Assembly (NCBI RefSeq): GCF_040054535.1
Contig: NC_090785.1
Span: 7,065,501 to 7,129,500 of the forward strand
Origin: Antennarius striatus
Taxonomy: Eukaryota > Chordata > Actinopteri > Lophiiformes > Antennariidae
Direction of reading: 5' to 3'
Length of the DNA stretch: 64,000 bases
Shown here one piece after another: positions 1-14,700 of this stretch (positions within the stretch are counted from its first letter, which is position 1; each line of letters starts with the position of its first letter). Made by a program: the position numbers and the translations under genes. The notes beneath the pieces are model-generated. The model did no database searches and was not told the DNA's origin. It saw nothing but the letters and a program-made list of their open reading frames with translations.

Positions 1-3000
1 GTGTTTTTAACCTCATCAAACCTTGGTATTTACTACAAAACAAGAATTGAACTGTCTGCGGTCAGGATTTCGTTATTTCATCACGGAAGCTGAGCTCTTA
101 GCAGACAGCAATTCTGGGGTTATCCTAATCTTGTTACCAATCCTAACCCTGTCGGGTTTAAGTCATTTGAGTCGGTCTCATCAAATGAAACCCTTAAAAG
201 TTCAGAATTCTTTTACAAAAAAACACAAAAAACTACTACCATACTGATACTATATCATACTATCATGCTGATAGTATAGTCTTTACATAATGGGTATTCA
301 TGAGAGTCTATGGTCTCTGGAATGCAGTAGATTGCATGTGATGGTCTTGTTAAAGAACATAACTCAACCGTGCCACAAAGTTCTGTAAATTGCCTTGACC
401 ATGCTATCTCATAACCTTAAAGTCGATTACATTATTGAAGACAGACTTGAGGAACTGCAGACCCCAGCCATTTGTTCCCTAGAGCCCCACACACTGCTTT
501 ACTGTAAAATACGATACCTCTTCATTAATCCTGGTGATTGGACTGCAGCCCACTAGGATGTATACAGTTGAAGAGTTGACTGTATGGCTGTAGTTTGTGT
601 GTGTGGGCACACACACTTGCACACACACACACATCTGTTATGTGAGTGCACATTTACATCTATACACGAGCGTCTGTGCATCGTAAGTAAAACATCGGCG
701 CCTCAGGACTCAGACCCCTCCACCCCTTTGAGGGTATATGAGTGTGTGAGCGCCTGAAGAGAGGTGTTGCATCCATCTCATCTGACAGGCCCGACCTTCC
801 AGTAATCCCAGTATTTCTCACTATCTCACTCTGCATTACCTCACACATGCAAACACATACACAGGGACAGCAGACATGTGACCTGCCCCTGCATCAAAGC
901 CAGCGAGCTCATTCATCTGCTGTCCAATCGACAGGCAATCACGCGCAGACGCCACCAGCTACTGGCAATCTGCTGTCATTTTATCTGCATTCTTGCCTGA
1001 AAGTTAGGAGTCTGTCAGTTTGTGTTATATCATCTCTGCAGACTGATTTGGTGTGGAATTGTATTTGTTTGGCACGGCTGGAGAAAAATAGGACTCTGCA
1101 ATGGTCTTATTTTGTTTGTTAAGATTGCTGTATGTAATTTTCTTTTTCTCAACATCTACCACTTGGATTCATAATAAATTTGCACAGATATCTTTGGCTT
1201 GCAGATGTACTGTAACTTGATTTCTCTTATGATGAATTGACTTTACAATTTGCATTGATGTGAAGACTTTCAGGGACGCATCTCATCAACATTGGATTTG
1301 ATTCCATGGAGTTTATTGATCCTGATGTCAAGAAGAATTGTAATAGTCTGATCATTTTCTCGAGCCATTATCTGATATGTTGGAATTTATCCTCTCTCAG
1401 TTTGTTAAAACCATCTTAAATGTTTACATGACTTCTCAGTGCGCTAAATATTGGACTAAAACTGACACGCATCACTGGTGAAATTCAGCTGTCTTTGGGT
1501 TCAGTCATTATAAAGGCGAGCTGCTTAAGATGGTGAACATGTTACACATACATTAAAGCAGTTAAATTTCTGTCTGCATGCCAACATTGTCCTTGTGAGG
1601 ATGCTGTATCCTGACTATGGCATGGAGCAAGCACAGCCTCCCAGAGACATTCAGGTGGCTAAAGCTCTCTATCTGATACCGCTTCTAATATTATGATCAC
1701 CTACCTTAAAAGCTATAAGGTGGTGCAATGACAATTTCAGCTCAGCCTTCTACAGGGTAGATTTTTACAGAGGCTATAATTCTCCTGGTTGTTACTACTG
1801 CACAAAATTTCACTCGTGCTCTATATGTGATTCTCTGGCTGCAAACCTTTCTCTCACAACTGCATCTGATTTACAGTCTGTTATCTTTTACTCCCTCAAT
1901 CTCTTTTAACAATCTGGTTTCACTTTGGCTCCCAGCTCTATTTAAGAGTACTTTGTCATCACAATGAGAAGATCAGATACTCTTCCTTGCCAAAGTGCCC
2001 CAAATCATGTATTGTCCTCTGAGGAAAAAAAAGGAAAGACCTGTTTTATCAAGGATTTGGCTGAAATCACTTAATTTCTTAAAGATGTTTGGATGCTTTA
2101 TAGAAAAGAGAAAAAGTTACCATTTTCCAAATGTTCTGTGCATTCCTGATTGCTGCTAACATTAGGTCTTCTAAAGACAATCCCATGCACTGTGTTAACG
2201 TGATACAGAAACTGCACAATGACAATAGTGAATGTTTAGCAGCTATATAATCAGGTTTTATCTCAGAAATGGTGATCAACAGAGAGCCAAAATGAGAGGG
2301 AATATCTGGCAATTATTTCTCAGGTAATCACACAACTCCAAATAACCCCACAGTTCCTCTCCGCCCACATGAATATTCTTGGGAAATAATGTATCAGCAA
2401 TGAGTTATTAAGATGATTTGTTAATTTCCAATTGAAGATTAATCCTAATTGCAAATTTAAAATAGCCACAAAGTAATTACTCTCATTTACCATTTATCTT
2501 GTTTTCTATGTCTATGTCATTTTTATTTCTCAAGTGCATAAAAACTGTCACTCAGTACTTATTTGTCATCAAATGAAACTTTCTCAGTCTTTTCCAGCTA
2601 ACTATAAATCATCCTGAAGAAGTAAAAAAATATTTCTGTGTTCTGCGGCTGTGATCTGGGAAGGGCAAGATTTGTAATCGACTTCCTCCGGCCTCTGTGG
2701 TGGCAAGGCAAACAAAGGCAGCTTGAACATTAGAAGTGAATGACCACAACTCGACCAGTTGTTGTTTGCTTTAAACAGAGCCTGACTACTGCATACAGTA
2801 CCACAATGTGTATACGTGACTGAAGTCAGAAAACACTCAGTAGCAGAGAGTTAGATAACTCTTCTTTTTTTCCCCAATATTTTGCAGCCATTTTTCTCTA
2901 AAATTGTATTCATATTTTATTTTTTTCTTATTTGTCAGTCTATTTCATATTTTTCCCTCTTTGGAACACATCAGAGGGACAAGTCGTGCTCTGGAGAGTA

Positions 3001-5040
3001 ACGTCTACTGTCTACAGTAATTTATGGGATTTATACCCAGTCAACGACCGTACAAAACCACAACAACCATTATGGTCACTTTAAAAATATCATCCACATA
3101 CAAAATCCTGGAGCAGCAGGGGAACACCCAGGCAGTATGTCCCCAACTGTTTACAGGAACTGTAATCTTTCATGTTGCTCAAACTGTCTCAATATTACTA
3201 CACAAGCCATTAGATGTAATTGCTTTGGTTTACCATGCAGTGTGTTTGATAAGTGTTGACATAAACGACAAAGCAAACAAATCTTCGAGTCCATCAGTGC
3301 CAAAACCAAAGAACGAGTCCTCTCCAGTAAAGAGCTCAGAGGCGCAATTGTTTCATGTTGATTTGATTACAGCCCATTTGCTTAGTCAGCCTCTTAGGTA
3401 GTTTTCAGAGAGCAGGGGAATAGGATCAGACGAGTGGCACACTCTTGGTCTGGTCTTTTGAAAAATAAGGTAACAGTGAAAACAACTACACAAGCAGAAT
3501 ATTCTGACGATGCATAAAAGATAAGGATATTAATGATACACCTTCATTGTTTGAGTCAATGACTTCTGTTGACATTTAAAAGCCATAAAAGCTTAAGCAC
3601 TCATATTTGCCTCCTTGCCAAACAGCTCAAGGAACTTTGGTTTCAAATATACTGACAGATTACTCTTATCATGCTAGTGAGTCTTAAATAAAGTAGAAAT
3701 AAACTATAAACCATTCCACTTAAAACAGAATGGTGAGGTGATGGATGTACAACAGGGCTATCATAAACAGGCTATGGAAAAAGGATTCCTCTGTCTTATA
3801 GATGCTAACCTGGAGGTTATTTTACCATTGAATCCATCTTTTAGAAATCTTATGATTTGAATGTAGTTCATGGCTTCAAATGTTTCCTTTGATGGAGTCC
3901 TCTTCACTAAACATCTAGGTAAAGGTGTTTATTATGTGCATGTTAGAGCTGTGGTGTTACTTTCACTTTATGTGTCAAATGAAAATTCATGTATTTTCTA
4001 ACAATCTGGAAGCTACATAAATGAAAAAAAAAAAAGAATTTCTTCAGATAAAAGTAATTTGATTATGTTCTGTCATTGCACGTCCCAAAGTTTTGATTTT
4101 CACAAGACCTATTGATCATGTAACGATCATCAGGGCGTGGTATAAAATATATGAAAGAAAAATGCACATGAAGTGTGCATGGTGTTTGTTTTTCTATTCA
4201 GTGGCTCAACTCCCTCCCTTGTTGTGTGGTTATTTTCTATTATAGATTTTCAGAGAGCATCCGTGTTTGGCCACAGTGCCCTGCACTCCCCTCTGCCTGA
4301 GCTCCTCTGACTCACACACTGAACACTGTTGCCAGGGCTACCATTTATTAATATTGGTCTGTAACTTTGAGCCTTATCACCAGGCTCCAGCGAAGCAGAT
4401 AGCTGACATAGGTGCTGAATCCCCTGACATGAACACACATTAAAAAATAAAAATAAAAGCAGACACAAATACATGTAAACACTGACATACACATGGCTGA
4501 TGGGTGTTGTTGATGAGAGTACCAATAATGGAGCAAGGTTTTTGAATAACAGGGTGTTCACTGAGACTGAATGGCAAGTGGAATATGTTGGGCGCTAGCG
4601 ACCCCTTGTGGTCATGTCTTCTCCGAACCTGCATCTCTCAGGTTTAGGGTCCAAATTCTAAACAAGTTTTCAGTCTTATGTGCACTCTGTAAAAATGATA
4701 CTAGAAAAAAAGAAAAATTTCTATGAATTTGCACAAAATTATAATAGCAGTCAGAAATGATCAAGTCAGGAAAGATCCATGTTTTTGATCACAATATTAT
4801 AATATTACACATTCAAAACTATACCACAAATCTTTGGATCTCTATCTGGGAAAACTTTTGCTGTGTTTTCAAACTGGTTGCATGTCTATGTGGCAGGTTT
4901 TATAATAATCCTCACCCCCTCTCACCCCCCCATGCAAGTTGTGGTTACTCTTGACTGAGTTTTGTGAGAGGTCTTCAGACTGAAAACACATTTTCCAGGA
5001 CTATGGCCAACAATGCTTTCATCTAAAGAATCCCCAATGA

Positions 5041-5300
5041 CGACCCCCTTGTTAAACTAACCGACTGCCATCAGAAAAGCACTGGTATTGAGATGAAAAA
5101 GACATCTGCAAGAGTTACGCGTTATCCTGGAATGATGAACAATGAGCCCTGACCTACAACCCATTGAACTTCTGTCAGTGACCCTTTCCACAGACTCTGG
5201 GCAGCTCTGATATTATACTGACCCATCATCCTTCAAGATGGTATAGGGGGTTGTGCCGGTTTATAAAGAGAGGACTACTGGTGTAATCAATGCTATTGAG
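5041..5300 (+). mobile_element. Possible remnant of a Tc1/mariner transposase
   Basis: From 5145 the frame reads SPDLQPIELLS, which resembles the SPDLNPIENLW block around the second catalytic aspartate of Tc1-like transposases. The surrounding sequence has stops and frame breaks and no terminal repeats were located. This is one short motif, so the family call is tentative. Confidence 0.3.
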
Positions 5301-5602
5301 GGACACTGATTACTTAAATGTCTAATACAGTAGAATTTGCTAAAGAATTAGTTCTCTCACAAGCGTTAAATGACATTTGTCAGTGTGAAAGAAATTTATT
5401 ACAGCGTGTTCTGCAAAAACGGAAGCTTGAAGAACTGTAATGATCTTTGTTTTGTTTTTTGTTTTTTGATTTTTTAAAAAAGCATTTCATTCTTCAGAGG
5501 TGTTAACTAAATGCTATCCCCTTTTGGACACCATCACGTAGGATAAAAATCACGTTTCCTAATCACGTTTCTCTGGTGGCTAGGAAATATTAATGGCGCA
5601 CT

Positions 5603-5617
5603 TTCGCCCCCTACTGG
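5603..5617 (-). promoter_or_regulatory. CTCF-like motif
   Basis: The minus strand reads CCAGTAGGGGGCGAA, which fits the core CTCF consensus CCASYAGRKGGCRS at 13 of 14 positions. Single motif matches are common in vertebrate DNA, so binding is only inferred. Confidence 0.3.
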
Positions 5618-8600
5618 ACACTTGATGTTATTAACGCTCCACCTACACCGGACAGTCTACTTGCCAAATGATCATATTAAATTCTCGATGATGGAATTAA
5701 ATTCATGCTTTTATGTCATTACGACTGAACTACTGCGACATTCTTTTTACTGTTTCAGTTCCAGCTCAGTCTCAGCATTGCCCAGATCTCAGCAGCCACA
5801 CTTTTAACTCATACCTGCCACATCAGTCCAAGTTGAGCATCACTGCACCAATTTCCCATTAATCTAGAATACACTTTGAAATACTGTTGATTTTGTTTGA
5901 GGTGATCCACGAGTTGCAAACAGGAGGTCAGTTATTACAACTATTTGAACAAGAGGCTCAATTGTAGGTACCTGGACCTACCTTTCTCAAACAGGATGCT
6001 GTCGCTTCACACCTGGTCATTATTAGAATTGCTTCACATATACCCTTTCTCATGCAGAGAAAGGTACGGCTTTATCACACTAATGCTGACATTGCGTCTT
6101 AGCATTAGAAAGAAATTTCATCCCTTTTTTAAATTACTTTATGGAATATGTGCACGATTGACAACAAAAGTGGTTCACTCTGCATAAACCACCTGAGAGT
6201 TTTTTAAACGTCTCTCAAAACCTTTTCTTGCTATCAAAGTTTCCTTAGTGACCATCATGAGTCTATGCTGACCACAGCTGTGAGTGTTAAGAAGAAAAGC
6301 TTCCAGTCGCTGGTCTAGATTCACGTTTTGCCTTTTTATGGAGCGTTCCATTCAACATGTCACTTTGAATGTCAAAGAATACACTGGATAAATGTTACAA
6401 CAAGTGTTTATTGTGAGAATTTAACCCTTGACTGCAGATGCACATGAATTTCATTATTTTGCTATTAAATAACACAAAACCGTTCTGGGAAAACCAGCTA
6501 GGTTTGTCGGACAGCAACCATTTCCCATCAACAGCCCATAACCTTTGAGTTGACGTTGCATAATCACTTTTAGTGCTTCACTGTGTTCTCTTTGTTATCG
6601 ATAACTAACTAAACAAGCTTTATGGCCAATACTGGATTTTATTGAGCCGTGTGCAGTTCCCAATTTCAATGCACGATAGCAGATGTTGGCCAAACATTAA
6701 CAGCCATATAATGTGGTTTTCTGTGATGCAGTTTCTAATCCAAGGTCAATGCAAAAGAGAGGCTTCACTGAACTCAGTGTTAAGTGTGTTTTCTAAAGAA
6801 CGAGTGCTGAGATGCAGTAGCTGATGCTCTTTTAAGTGCTTTTCTGAATGTGAACCTGCACAAAAGTGTGTGATAAGAAAGAAGGCCAATGAACACCATA
6901 AATTCTCAGGCATTATTTATCTCGTCTGAAGAGGGAAGTAGTTTTTTGTTTACAGCTTTATAACACTTACATTTATTTATAGGTCTTTCAGAAAAACAAT
7001 TATAATTTGCAACAATCTCCATGTGGTGGAACACACAGCACATACAGTATGCCCCAATACCCCCTCTGGGGAAATGAATGACTATGATGAATTCTATGGA
7101 AATTCAACATTGTAAACAGATAATCTGACAGGTGTTTGTTTTTTGTGTGCATGTCCTCTGACCCCTGAGGAAGCCTGAGGCTCCTAATACACTATATAAT
7201 CTTTCTCAGGTCACCGTCATTAAAATTGAAGCTGTGGCTATTTGCTTTTTGTCAATTTGTTTGTAGCACCTTGATTATTCGGGTCATATCACTCAGATCA
7301 CAATCTGTTTTGCTTGTAAAACAAATTATGTGCACACAGTGAGATAATTAAGTCACACCAAACTCACTCATAGTAGTCAGAGACTCACTATCTAATGAAC
7401 ACAAATATTAATGATAAGCTCCCAGCAAGCCTTCCTCCATAACTTGAAACTCTGTTCACGGAGACTGAGGATGACTTTAATGCTGTTTAAGCCCCTGTCA
7501 GAGTGGGGAGTTTTTATGACAGTTCCATGATCTGATCTGATCTCATTTCACACCAGAGCATTGTGTTCAGGCATGTACTGAAATGTTGTAGATCAACAGG
7601 CATGTTCACCGAAACATGTTAGGATAAGATTTCCACTGCGTCTCCATGATAGCTTGGTCCTGGGACAAAAGAACTCCTTTCAGAACATTCATTCTGTTTA
7701 TGTAACAGTGGTCGTTCTCAAACTTTTATACCTTAAAGCAAACCTCTGATACCACAATATACCACCCTCCAAGATAAAGGGAACACACAACAATGAAAAC
7801 AGAGACAAAAACAGCATCACTGCTTTCTATCATAAATTGAGATTTGTTGAGTTATATTTGATCATACTGTATTTGGTGCTTTACCTGGTTAACTGTTGTT
7901 TCTACATCGTTTTTTTTATTCATGAAAATCTTTTCATGACCATTTTTTCCGACTGCTTCTGGACATCTGATGTTGGGTGGGTCTAACAATGAATCACAGC
8001 TGCAACTCGGAACTGAAAAAATGCAGTTTAATCAGGTGTGTGTTTTTATATCAATTTTTAGATGTCAGAATGATTACTGTAGTTTTTTTAAATAACCAAA
8101 GTCTCCTTGTACACTGTCATGAGACCCAATATTGGTCAAAAAACACCGACCACTTCTTGGTGTGTACTTTAAATATGGTAAGGCTTCAGTTGTTCAGTAT
8201 GTAGCTATGAGGGCCGTTGGTTTCTTAATCCCAAGGATGTCTTTTCTTTAACCGAGCTTGTGTCCACCTTCGCTGTGGAGGCAGGAGGACCCTCCATCTA
8301 ATATTAGCATCTCAGCCTGGCAATCACAAGGATTTCTGCCCTTTGTAGAAACTGTCCACAGTGTGACACACATAATGTTGATGCGGGTAATAATCTTCTT
8401 CTGTCTCTCATTAAAAAACAACTCTCTGGTCCCTCCTTGTTAAAGGAGAGGTTCAAGGCGAGAGACTCAGGTCTCTCAGGTCACTGTCGAAGGGAATCCA
8501 CAAACTCCTGTTTGTTTATTTACACTTTAGGCTCATTGGATTTGTCAAATATGAACTAAATCATATCGAGTATTGATTTCTGAAAGCTTTAGAGATTTAC

Positions 8601-9365
8601 AATTCCTTCTTTATTATGTGACATTTTACACTTATTAGATGCCCTTTTCAGTATATGTGATAATAAAATGTTCAACCTAATATTTGTTTCATTTTATGCG
8701 ATAAATACTCTATAAATAATGTGCTGTTTAATTACAAAGGGAATTCTGTTTGGAGGCTGTTTCTGTAAGACTGCATTCATTTATTCACCTAATGAGAGCA
8801 ACTTGATTGTGCTATAAATAAAAGACACATAACTTTCTGTTTAATAGTGGGTCTGATTTGCATTTTAAATGCATAGATTTCTTTGGGTGTTTTGCAGCTA
8901 TGTATGAAAATGCAGCTCTTTGTTAAAATACCTGAGAACCTACAAGATGAAGTTTTGCTCCTGGAAGAATCCCACTGATGTAAGTGAAATGAATGAATTG
9001 CAATGATTTTGGTGGTTTTGTGATGTTTGAGCTCACAAACTCTGGAGATCCTCTGGTTTTGAAGTCTTGATCAAAGCCAGCGAATCCCAGCGCACTATGG
9101 AGGTGTTACCTAACAAAATGTATATGCATAAACCTGATGGTCCAGATAGGAAACAAACAGCAATAGCAGACTGCTGTGAGTCTCCAAAGAGTTTTACAGT
9201 TGCTGTGTACTGACTAATTGGCCTGCTGCTTGCATGAGCGCTCCGCCTGTTTATGCAATAATGATAATAATTTGCTTTATTTGGATGGGCCTTCAAGGAA
9301 GCAAAAGAAAAACCAACAATAGTTGATTATAGCGAATAAAAAAGTTTAACGTTAAGGACTAATAA

Positions 9366-9500
9366 ACAAAAAGTTTGACACCACTCTCATGAAGCTTTAC
9401 AGCTGACAGCTGTTTAGCTTAGCTCAGCATGAAGTGGAGTAACAGGAGGATAGATCCAGGCCAGCTTCTAGCCTGGATCTGTCAAGTACTTCATCTCATA
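9366..9500 (+). repeat. High-copy teleost interspersed repeat fragment
   Basis: The sequence runs from AGTTTGACACCA through a GTTTAGCTTAGCTCAGC core to CTAGCCTGGATCTGTC. This order matches a widespread teleost repeat with a GGTTAGCTTAGCTTAGC core followed by GCTAGCCTGGCTCTGTC, as I remember it. Related copies lie at 39236-39365 and 39562-39665. The family name is not recalled. Confidence 0.5.
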
Positions 9501-9874
9501 GATAAAAATGTTACATGCATGTCAAGCTAAAAATTTCAAGTCTATCATGCAGCTGATTTTAAACTAAATGTCATTTGCGCATTTGCAATGTCAAAGCACA
9601 AATACATTTTATGAAAATCAGACATACTGGTGTTTCATTTGATTGCACTACTGGCATGTTTTTCTTTCTCCTTTTTTTTTTTTGGATTATATGAAATGCT
9701 TCATAGAAGAATGCAAACTGCTGAGCTGCTCTATAGCATTCAGCTGGCTGGTCACCATAGCTTGGCACACTTTTGGGTCAAGACTTAAAAAAATATTTGT
9801 GAGAACAAAGACCTGCCCCACTGCACATGATTCCTATCAGATATCTGCAGGGAGAGGAGATACTGAGTGTTGGC

Positions 9875-9930
9875 AAAGGAGGAGGAGGAGAAAGAGAGAG
9901 AGGGAGAGATAGGTAGAGAAAGAAAGGACA
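9875..9930 (+). repeat. Purine-rich (GA/GGA) tract upstream of xpnpep2
   Basis: About 50 nt of nearly pure A and G end roughly 120 nt before the xpnpep2 start codon. It lies in the probable promoter or 5' leader region. No TATA box is evident close by. Confidence 0.6.
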
Positions 9931-10050
9931 GTCATGCTCGTACTAGCAGACACCCACATGCAGTTGCTCACATAGGCTGAATACACATCGAAGCACCTGC
10001 TTTTGTGTGGATCAGTGTGGATCTGCTCGTGAGGGGCTCGGAGCACCACG

Positions 10051-10099
10051 ATGCCGTCCTGTAGCTGGCTGTTGGCTCTGATTCTCGCAGCATTAACAG
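10051..10099 (+). CDS. xpnpep2: xpnpep2 exon 1: signal peptide
   Basis: Sixteen codons plus one base encode a short N-region and a hydrophobic core ending in AALTG, typical of an ER signal sequence. The donor is G|GTAAAA. The cleavage site probably falls within the first residues of exon 2 (NTNGAAAAEG). Confidence 0.85.
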
Positions 10100-11742
10100 G
10101 TAAAAAAAAGTTCTTCATTATCCTCAGACATCTGTCTCAAAGAGTTAAGTCTCTGCTCCACGTGTGAGTATTTTTAATAAGGAGCTGTCACTATTCCAAC
10201 TTAGTGATGCCAGAAGCTGTGAAGTGGTCCGATCATGTGTAACAGTTTGTCATTACATAAGCAGCAAACTGTAAAGGAATTCTTAGATTGAAAAGTGAAT
10301 GTAAGAACTCACCATCTGTTGTCTTGGAGCTTGTTGGTTTACTCATCAGGGGTTTTTTTTTCACCTTTTGCATAATATCAGTCAACCAGCTTTGAACATG
10401 GAGATGATGCATCGTGACTGATTCCACCACTCTTAATGGAACAGTTGGAGTTAATGCATTAATGTTTCAGCCTTTTTGGGACATCCACTGTTCTTTACGT
10501 TGACTTTTTTGTTCGCCCAATTTTTTGAGCTGCATTGATTCTGATTTTGTTGAATGTTCTAACCATCACTACATCTGACAACATTCAACAACAGGAAATA
10601 TAATTAAACCCAAAAAAAACCCCAAAACAGAACAGAACCCCCACTTCGGTTTGAAAACGTGCTTATGTAGCTCAGCTAAGCACAGCCAAGTGTCACTTCA
10701 CCAAGGTCTCCTGTCACCGTCTGCATCTCATTTCAGGAAACACCAATGGGGCTGCTGCTGCTGAGGGAACTGAGAGGAACTGCTCTGTGTTCCCTCCAGT
10801 AAGATCAACCTGTTTTCTGTTTTGTTTTATTTAACCACAGTAAATCCCAGAATTTCATTCAAGGGGGTCATTCAATATTTCTAATCATGAAACAAGTTGC
10901 ATGAGTTTTTTGTTTTTTTTCCAGTCGATGATTACTGCACATGTACGTAGGTTAATGATTACAGCGGGAGATACTGAATACAGATGAATCAGCAGTTCTT
11001 CCAGTTTTAATTAAACGTGAAGTCTTTTCACACTGTGTGTGTCTATCTCTCCTTTTGCGTGTGTGTGTGTGTGTGTGCGTGTGTGTGTGCGTGTGCGTGT
11101 GTGTGTTTGTGTGTGTCTTACAGTATCTCCCCATCACGGTGGTAAATACCTCTCTTCAGCTGCAGGAGTTGCGAGAGCAATTGCTTGCTGAGAATATCTC
11201 TGCCTACATTATCCCCGGCACTGACGCTCATCTGGTACCTGCTGCTCATCATGAAGGATGTATCTGTATCTGTATTCCATCCATGCTTGTGTTTGTGTCA
11301 CATGCTAACCCCTGTTCCTCTGTCAGAGTGAGTACATAGCACCGCGTGATGCCAGGGTGGCCTTCATGACTGGCTTCACGGGTTCAGCAGGTACCGTTTC
11401 TGCCTCCTTCTTTCCTTCACCCCCCCACCCTCCGCATCAGCCCACCCCCATGACTCACCTGCCCGCTTCTGAATGTCGAGGTCGAGTAGCTGCTCTGCTT
11501 TCTCGCCACATCCTCACCGTGAAGACCTGCTCCTCCTTCATTTAGTTTCACCTGCTGCGCTCACTTACAGCAGCCTTTAATCCATCGACGCCGTGTATTC
11601 CTGAGCGACCCGACCATTAAATCATGATATCAACTTTCATGCTGCAATGATGAGCAGAATTAATGATCAGGCATGCTTCTGTACTGAGCTGCCAGAAGGA
11701 TGAATCACCAGGTTGCTCTCTTCTTAACCTTCCCTTTTTGTC

Positions 11743-11780
<38 letters not shown>

Positions 11781-14700
11781 TTTGTCAAGATTGGCCGGCC
11801 CATCACTTCTTGTACTGAGTGTGCTCTGACATTTATAGCTGCTTATAATTCACTGGCACCGCTGACCTGTCCGTAACACAGCTGCTCTTCTTCCTCTCTT
11901 CAGGCACTGCCGTAGTTACACAGACCAAGGCCACGCTGTGGACAGACAGCCGCTACTGGGTTCAAGCTGAGAGGCAAATGGACTGCAACTGGGAGCTGGA
12001 AAAAGATGGTACTGTTGATCTTAATGTCAGCATTGGACCTGGATAAAGCAGGACACGTGGATTAAAAGCACCATTCACATATCTGTAATAATACATGGTA
12101 GGGTTTGTGGTCAGGCAGGTCACATTTTATGGATTGTAATGTCTCATGTCATCACGAACAAAGGAGGAAAATGTGCTTCAGTCGAAAGATGACGGAAAAA
12201 GAAAAAAGGGATAAATGCAACTGTGGTCCCTGGGCTGATCTGATGAAGAGTTACCCTGAAGTCAGAGCTTTAAGAGACTAAAGAACTAATCATCAGTTCT
12301 ATTTTTATAAGAAATTTTTAGATTTGTAGCATTCTATCGAATCTTGAGTTATCAATAACAGAAAAGGAAAGGGACTGCAAATGAGATTATTGTCCTGTAG
12401 CGATATTGTTGTTGAGCCACATTTTGTAATAACGGTGCATTTTGTAATAAACGTCCAAAATGTCATCAGTTATTACATAATGCCGCAAAATTTATTACAA
12501 AATGCATTGGGGCAGTTTATTACAAACTGAGGTAGTTTACTTCAAAATCCGGCTTTATTACAAAATGAAAGGAAAAAGTTATTACATTTTGGACTATTTA
12601 TTACAAAATGCACCGTTATTACAAAATGCGGCTTAACAAGGCTTCTTATTGCACCTTTAAACCTTCTTTGTTTGTATATATTGATGTTATCGGTCTCATA
12701 ATGACACTGATAGAGCAATTTTATTGTAGTATATTGTAGGGAAACTTCAATGTCGAATAATAAAATCTATAATTTGTGAAATGCACACTGTTTTTATTGA
12801 TTTCATTTTACATTTGCGATAATGCGTCAGAATATTTTACAATCCTACAATCGGACCTGTGTGATGTTCTTCAGTCTCCATCAGCAGTGTGGCAGAATGG
12901 CTCATCGCTGAGGTTCCACCGAGCGGCTGGATCGGGTTTGATCCGTTCCTCTTCTCCATTAGTGAGTCCCTTATCCTTTGTCCCACCTGCTTGCTCCATT
13001 TAACATCAATAAAATGCTCACCCAAGTGTATGGAAAATTATTGATGGATACTCCAGACGCCACACAGACTATTTACTTGTGACTGATTCACTCCACTCTG
13101 TGTTATCATCTGCAATTTCCTCTGTTAGAAACGCAGGAGAGCTACAACATCAGTCTAGAGTCCAGCGGCCGCAGCCTCAAGTCCATCCCTGTTAACCTGG
13201 TCGATCAAGTGTGGAAGGAAAGACCGCACGTCCCATCCGACAACCTCACCCGCCTGCCTGACAGAGTCATACGTGGGTGGCCATTTTTGTTTCACACACA
13301 CCTAGACACTAACACACACACACAAAGACACTGCAGCCTGCTTACCAGCTTTGTTGGTGCCATTTATCTATATTCTGATAAATACCTGCAAACAGACATT
13401 AGATATGAGTGACTTGACAAACACATATGCAGGTTACCCATGTATTTATGGCTGGATAATAGGTGAAGCACTGACTGAAAGAATGGAAAAACCTCTGAAA
13501 CAGGAAGTCGTCTGGACACTCATGGGGCTTATTAGTTTTTTATGGTCAGGGAATGGATGAGCATCATAAACCTAATGGTCTCTGTGCAAGATTTTGTGTG
13601 CGTATGCATTTGACCAAGATATGAAGAAAAGCGTTCAGTGTTTTAATATTTGCTATAAAAAGGAAGTCTGGATTGAAATGCTTAAAGTGACAGTTGGCAG
13701 ACGAGTGCCAAAGACAAAGACTGGCTAACTACAAAGTATATCATCACATTAGTATGAGGTTCTAAGGCTGCACCAATCAATATTTTATGAGTCATATTTC
13801 ATATAACCATGTTTAATATGAAGGATGTCGCTCAACGTGACATCCTAACACAACTATTACCCAACTTTACAGTTTCTATCATCTCTATCGAGACATAGAG
13901 AGGTGCACTTCTCTTTTATACTCCCATCAATATTGTTTTTTGAATAAATACTTTGAATAAAAATAAATACCTATCTTTTAATCCACAAAATATAAGTTTC
14001 TCATCATTGAACAGCTGCTAAAAGCAGTTAGCAACCAGCTGTTGAAGACAGTGGAACAATAAATAGCATATGGCCAAATATCTTCCTTTAATTGCCATGG
14101 AGATCAAAACAGTGCAAATTATATACTGATTACCTGATTGTGTGGTCAAAAATAACACAAAATAGATGATAATGTTCCTGCTGGAATGAAGATGTTATGA
14201 GGTGACGTCAGGCTGTTGTGTTTTTACCTTTAATTAAATCCATTAAAGCAGGTTTGAAAGGACATGTGGTCTCGATCCATAATAAAATTCAACACCTAAA
14301 ACCAATAAAGCTAATGAACATAATTATTGTATGGATAAAAATAAAGATCTATAAACATATATTGACAGAGAGGACCTGGCAGATGAAAGTCGAGCTCATA
14401 CGGAATCAGATGAGGGACAATCCGTACCAACCAACAGCTCTTCTCCTATCAGCTCTGGATGAAACAGCCTGTAAGTAACAGTAAACCATCTTTTCCTTGA
14501 ATCCACACAAAGGAAGTGCTGACCTTCAGGTCTTGACTCAGTAAAAGTCACATATGTCTGACACAAACAGAGGACATAAACAGCTGGTTACTGACAGGGT
14601 AAGTCTTATTGAGGAAATGCTACTTAGGAAATTAATGTGCAAGCAGCAGCTGCTGACAGGAGTGGCGTCTTTTGTATTTTTTTTTTAGGGTTGTTTAACC

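Larger units (their letters stand above)
1..10050. other. Gene-poor region upstream of xpnpep2
   Basis: I see no convincing protein-coding exon here; open frames are short, low in coding character and match nothing I recognise. In the conserved vertebrate order apelin lies upstream of xpnpep2, but I found no apelin-like C-terminal peptide in this stretch. It contains a mixed GT/CA tract near 592-635, a possible Tc1-like transposase scrap near 5145, a CTCF-like site at 5603-5617, a teleost interspersed repeat at 9366-9500 and a purine-rich run at 9875-9930 just before the first xpnpep2 exon. Enhancers cannot be excluded without alignment to other fish. Confidence 0.6.

Noticed and set aside
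742..1122. 126-codon plus-strand frame
   Set aside because: No recognisable domain, no splice support, and composition resembles the surrounding noncoding DNA.
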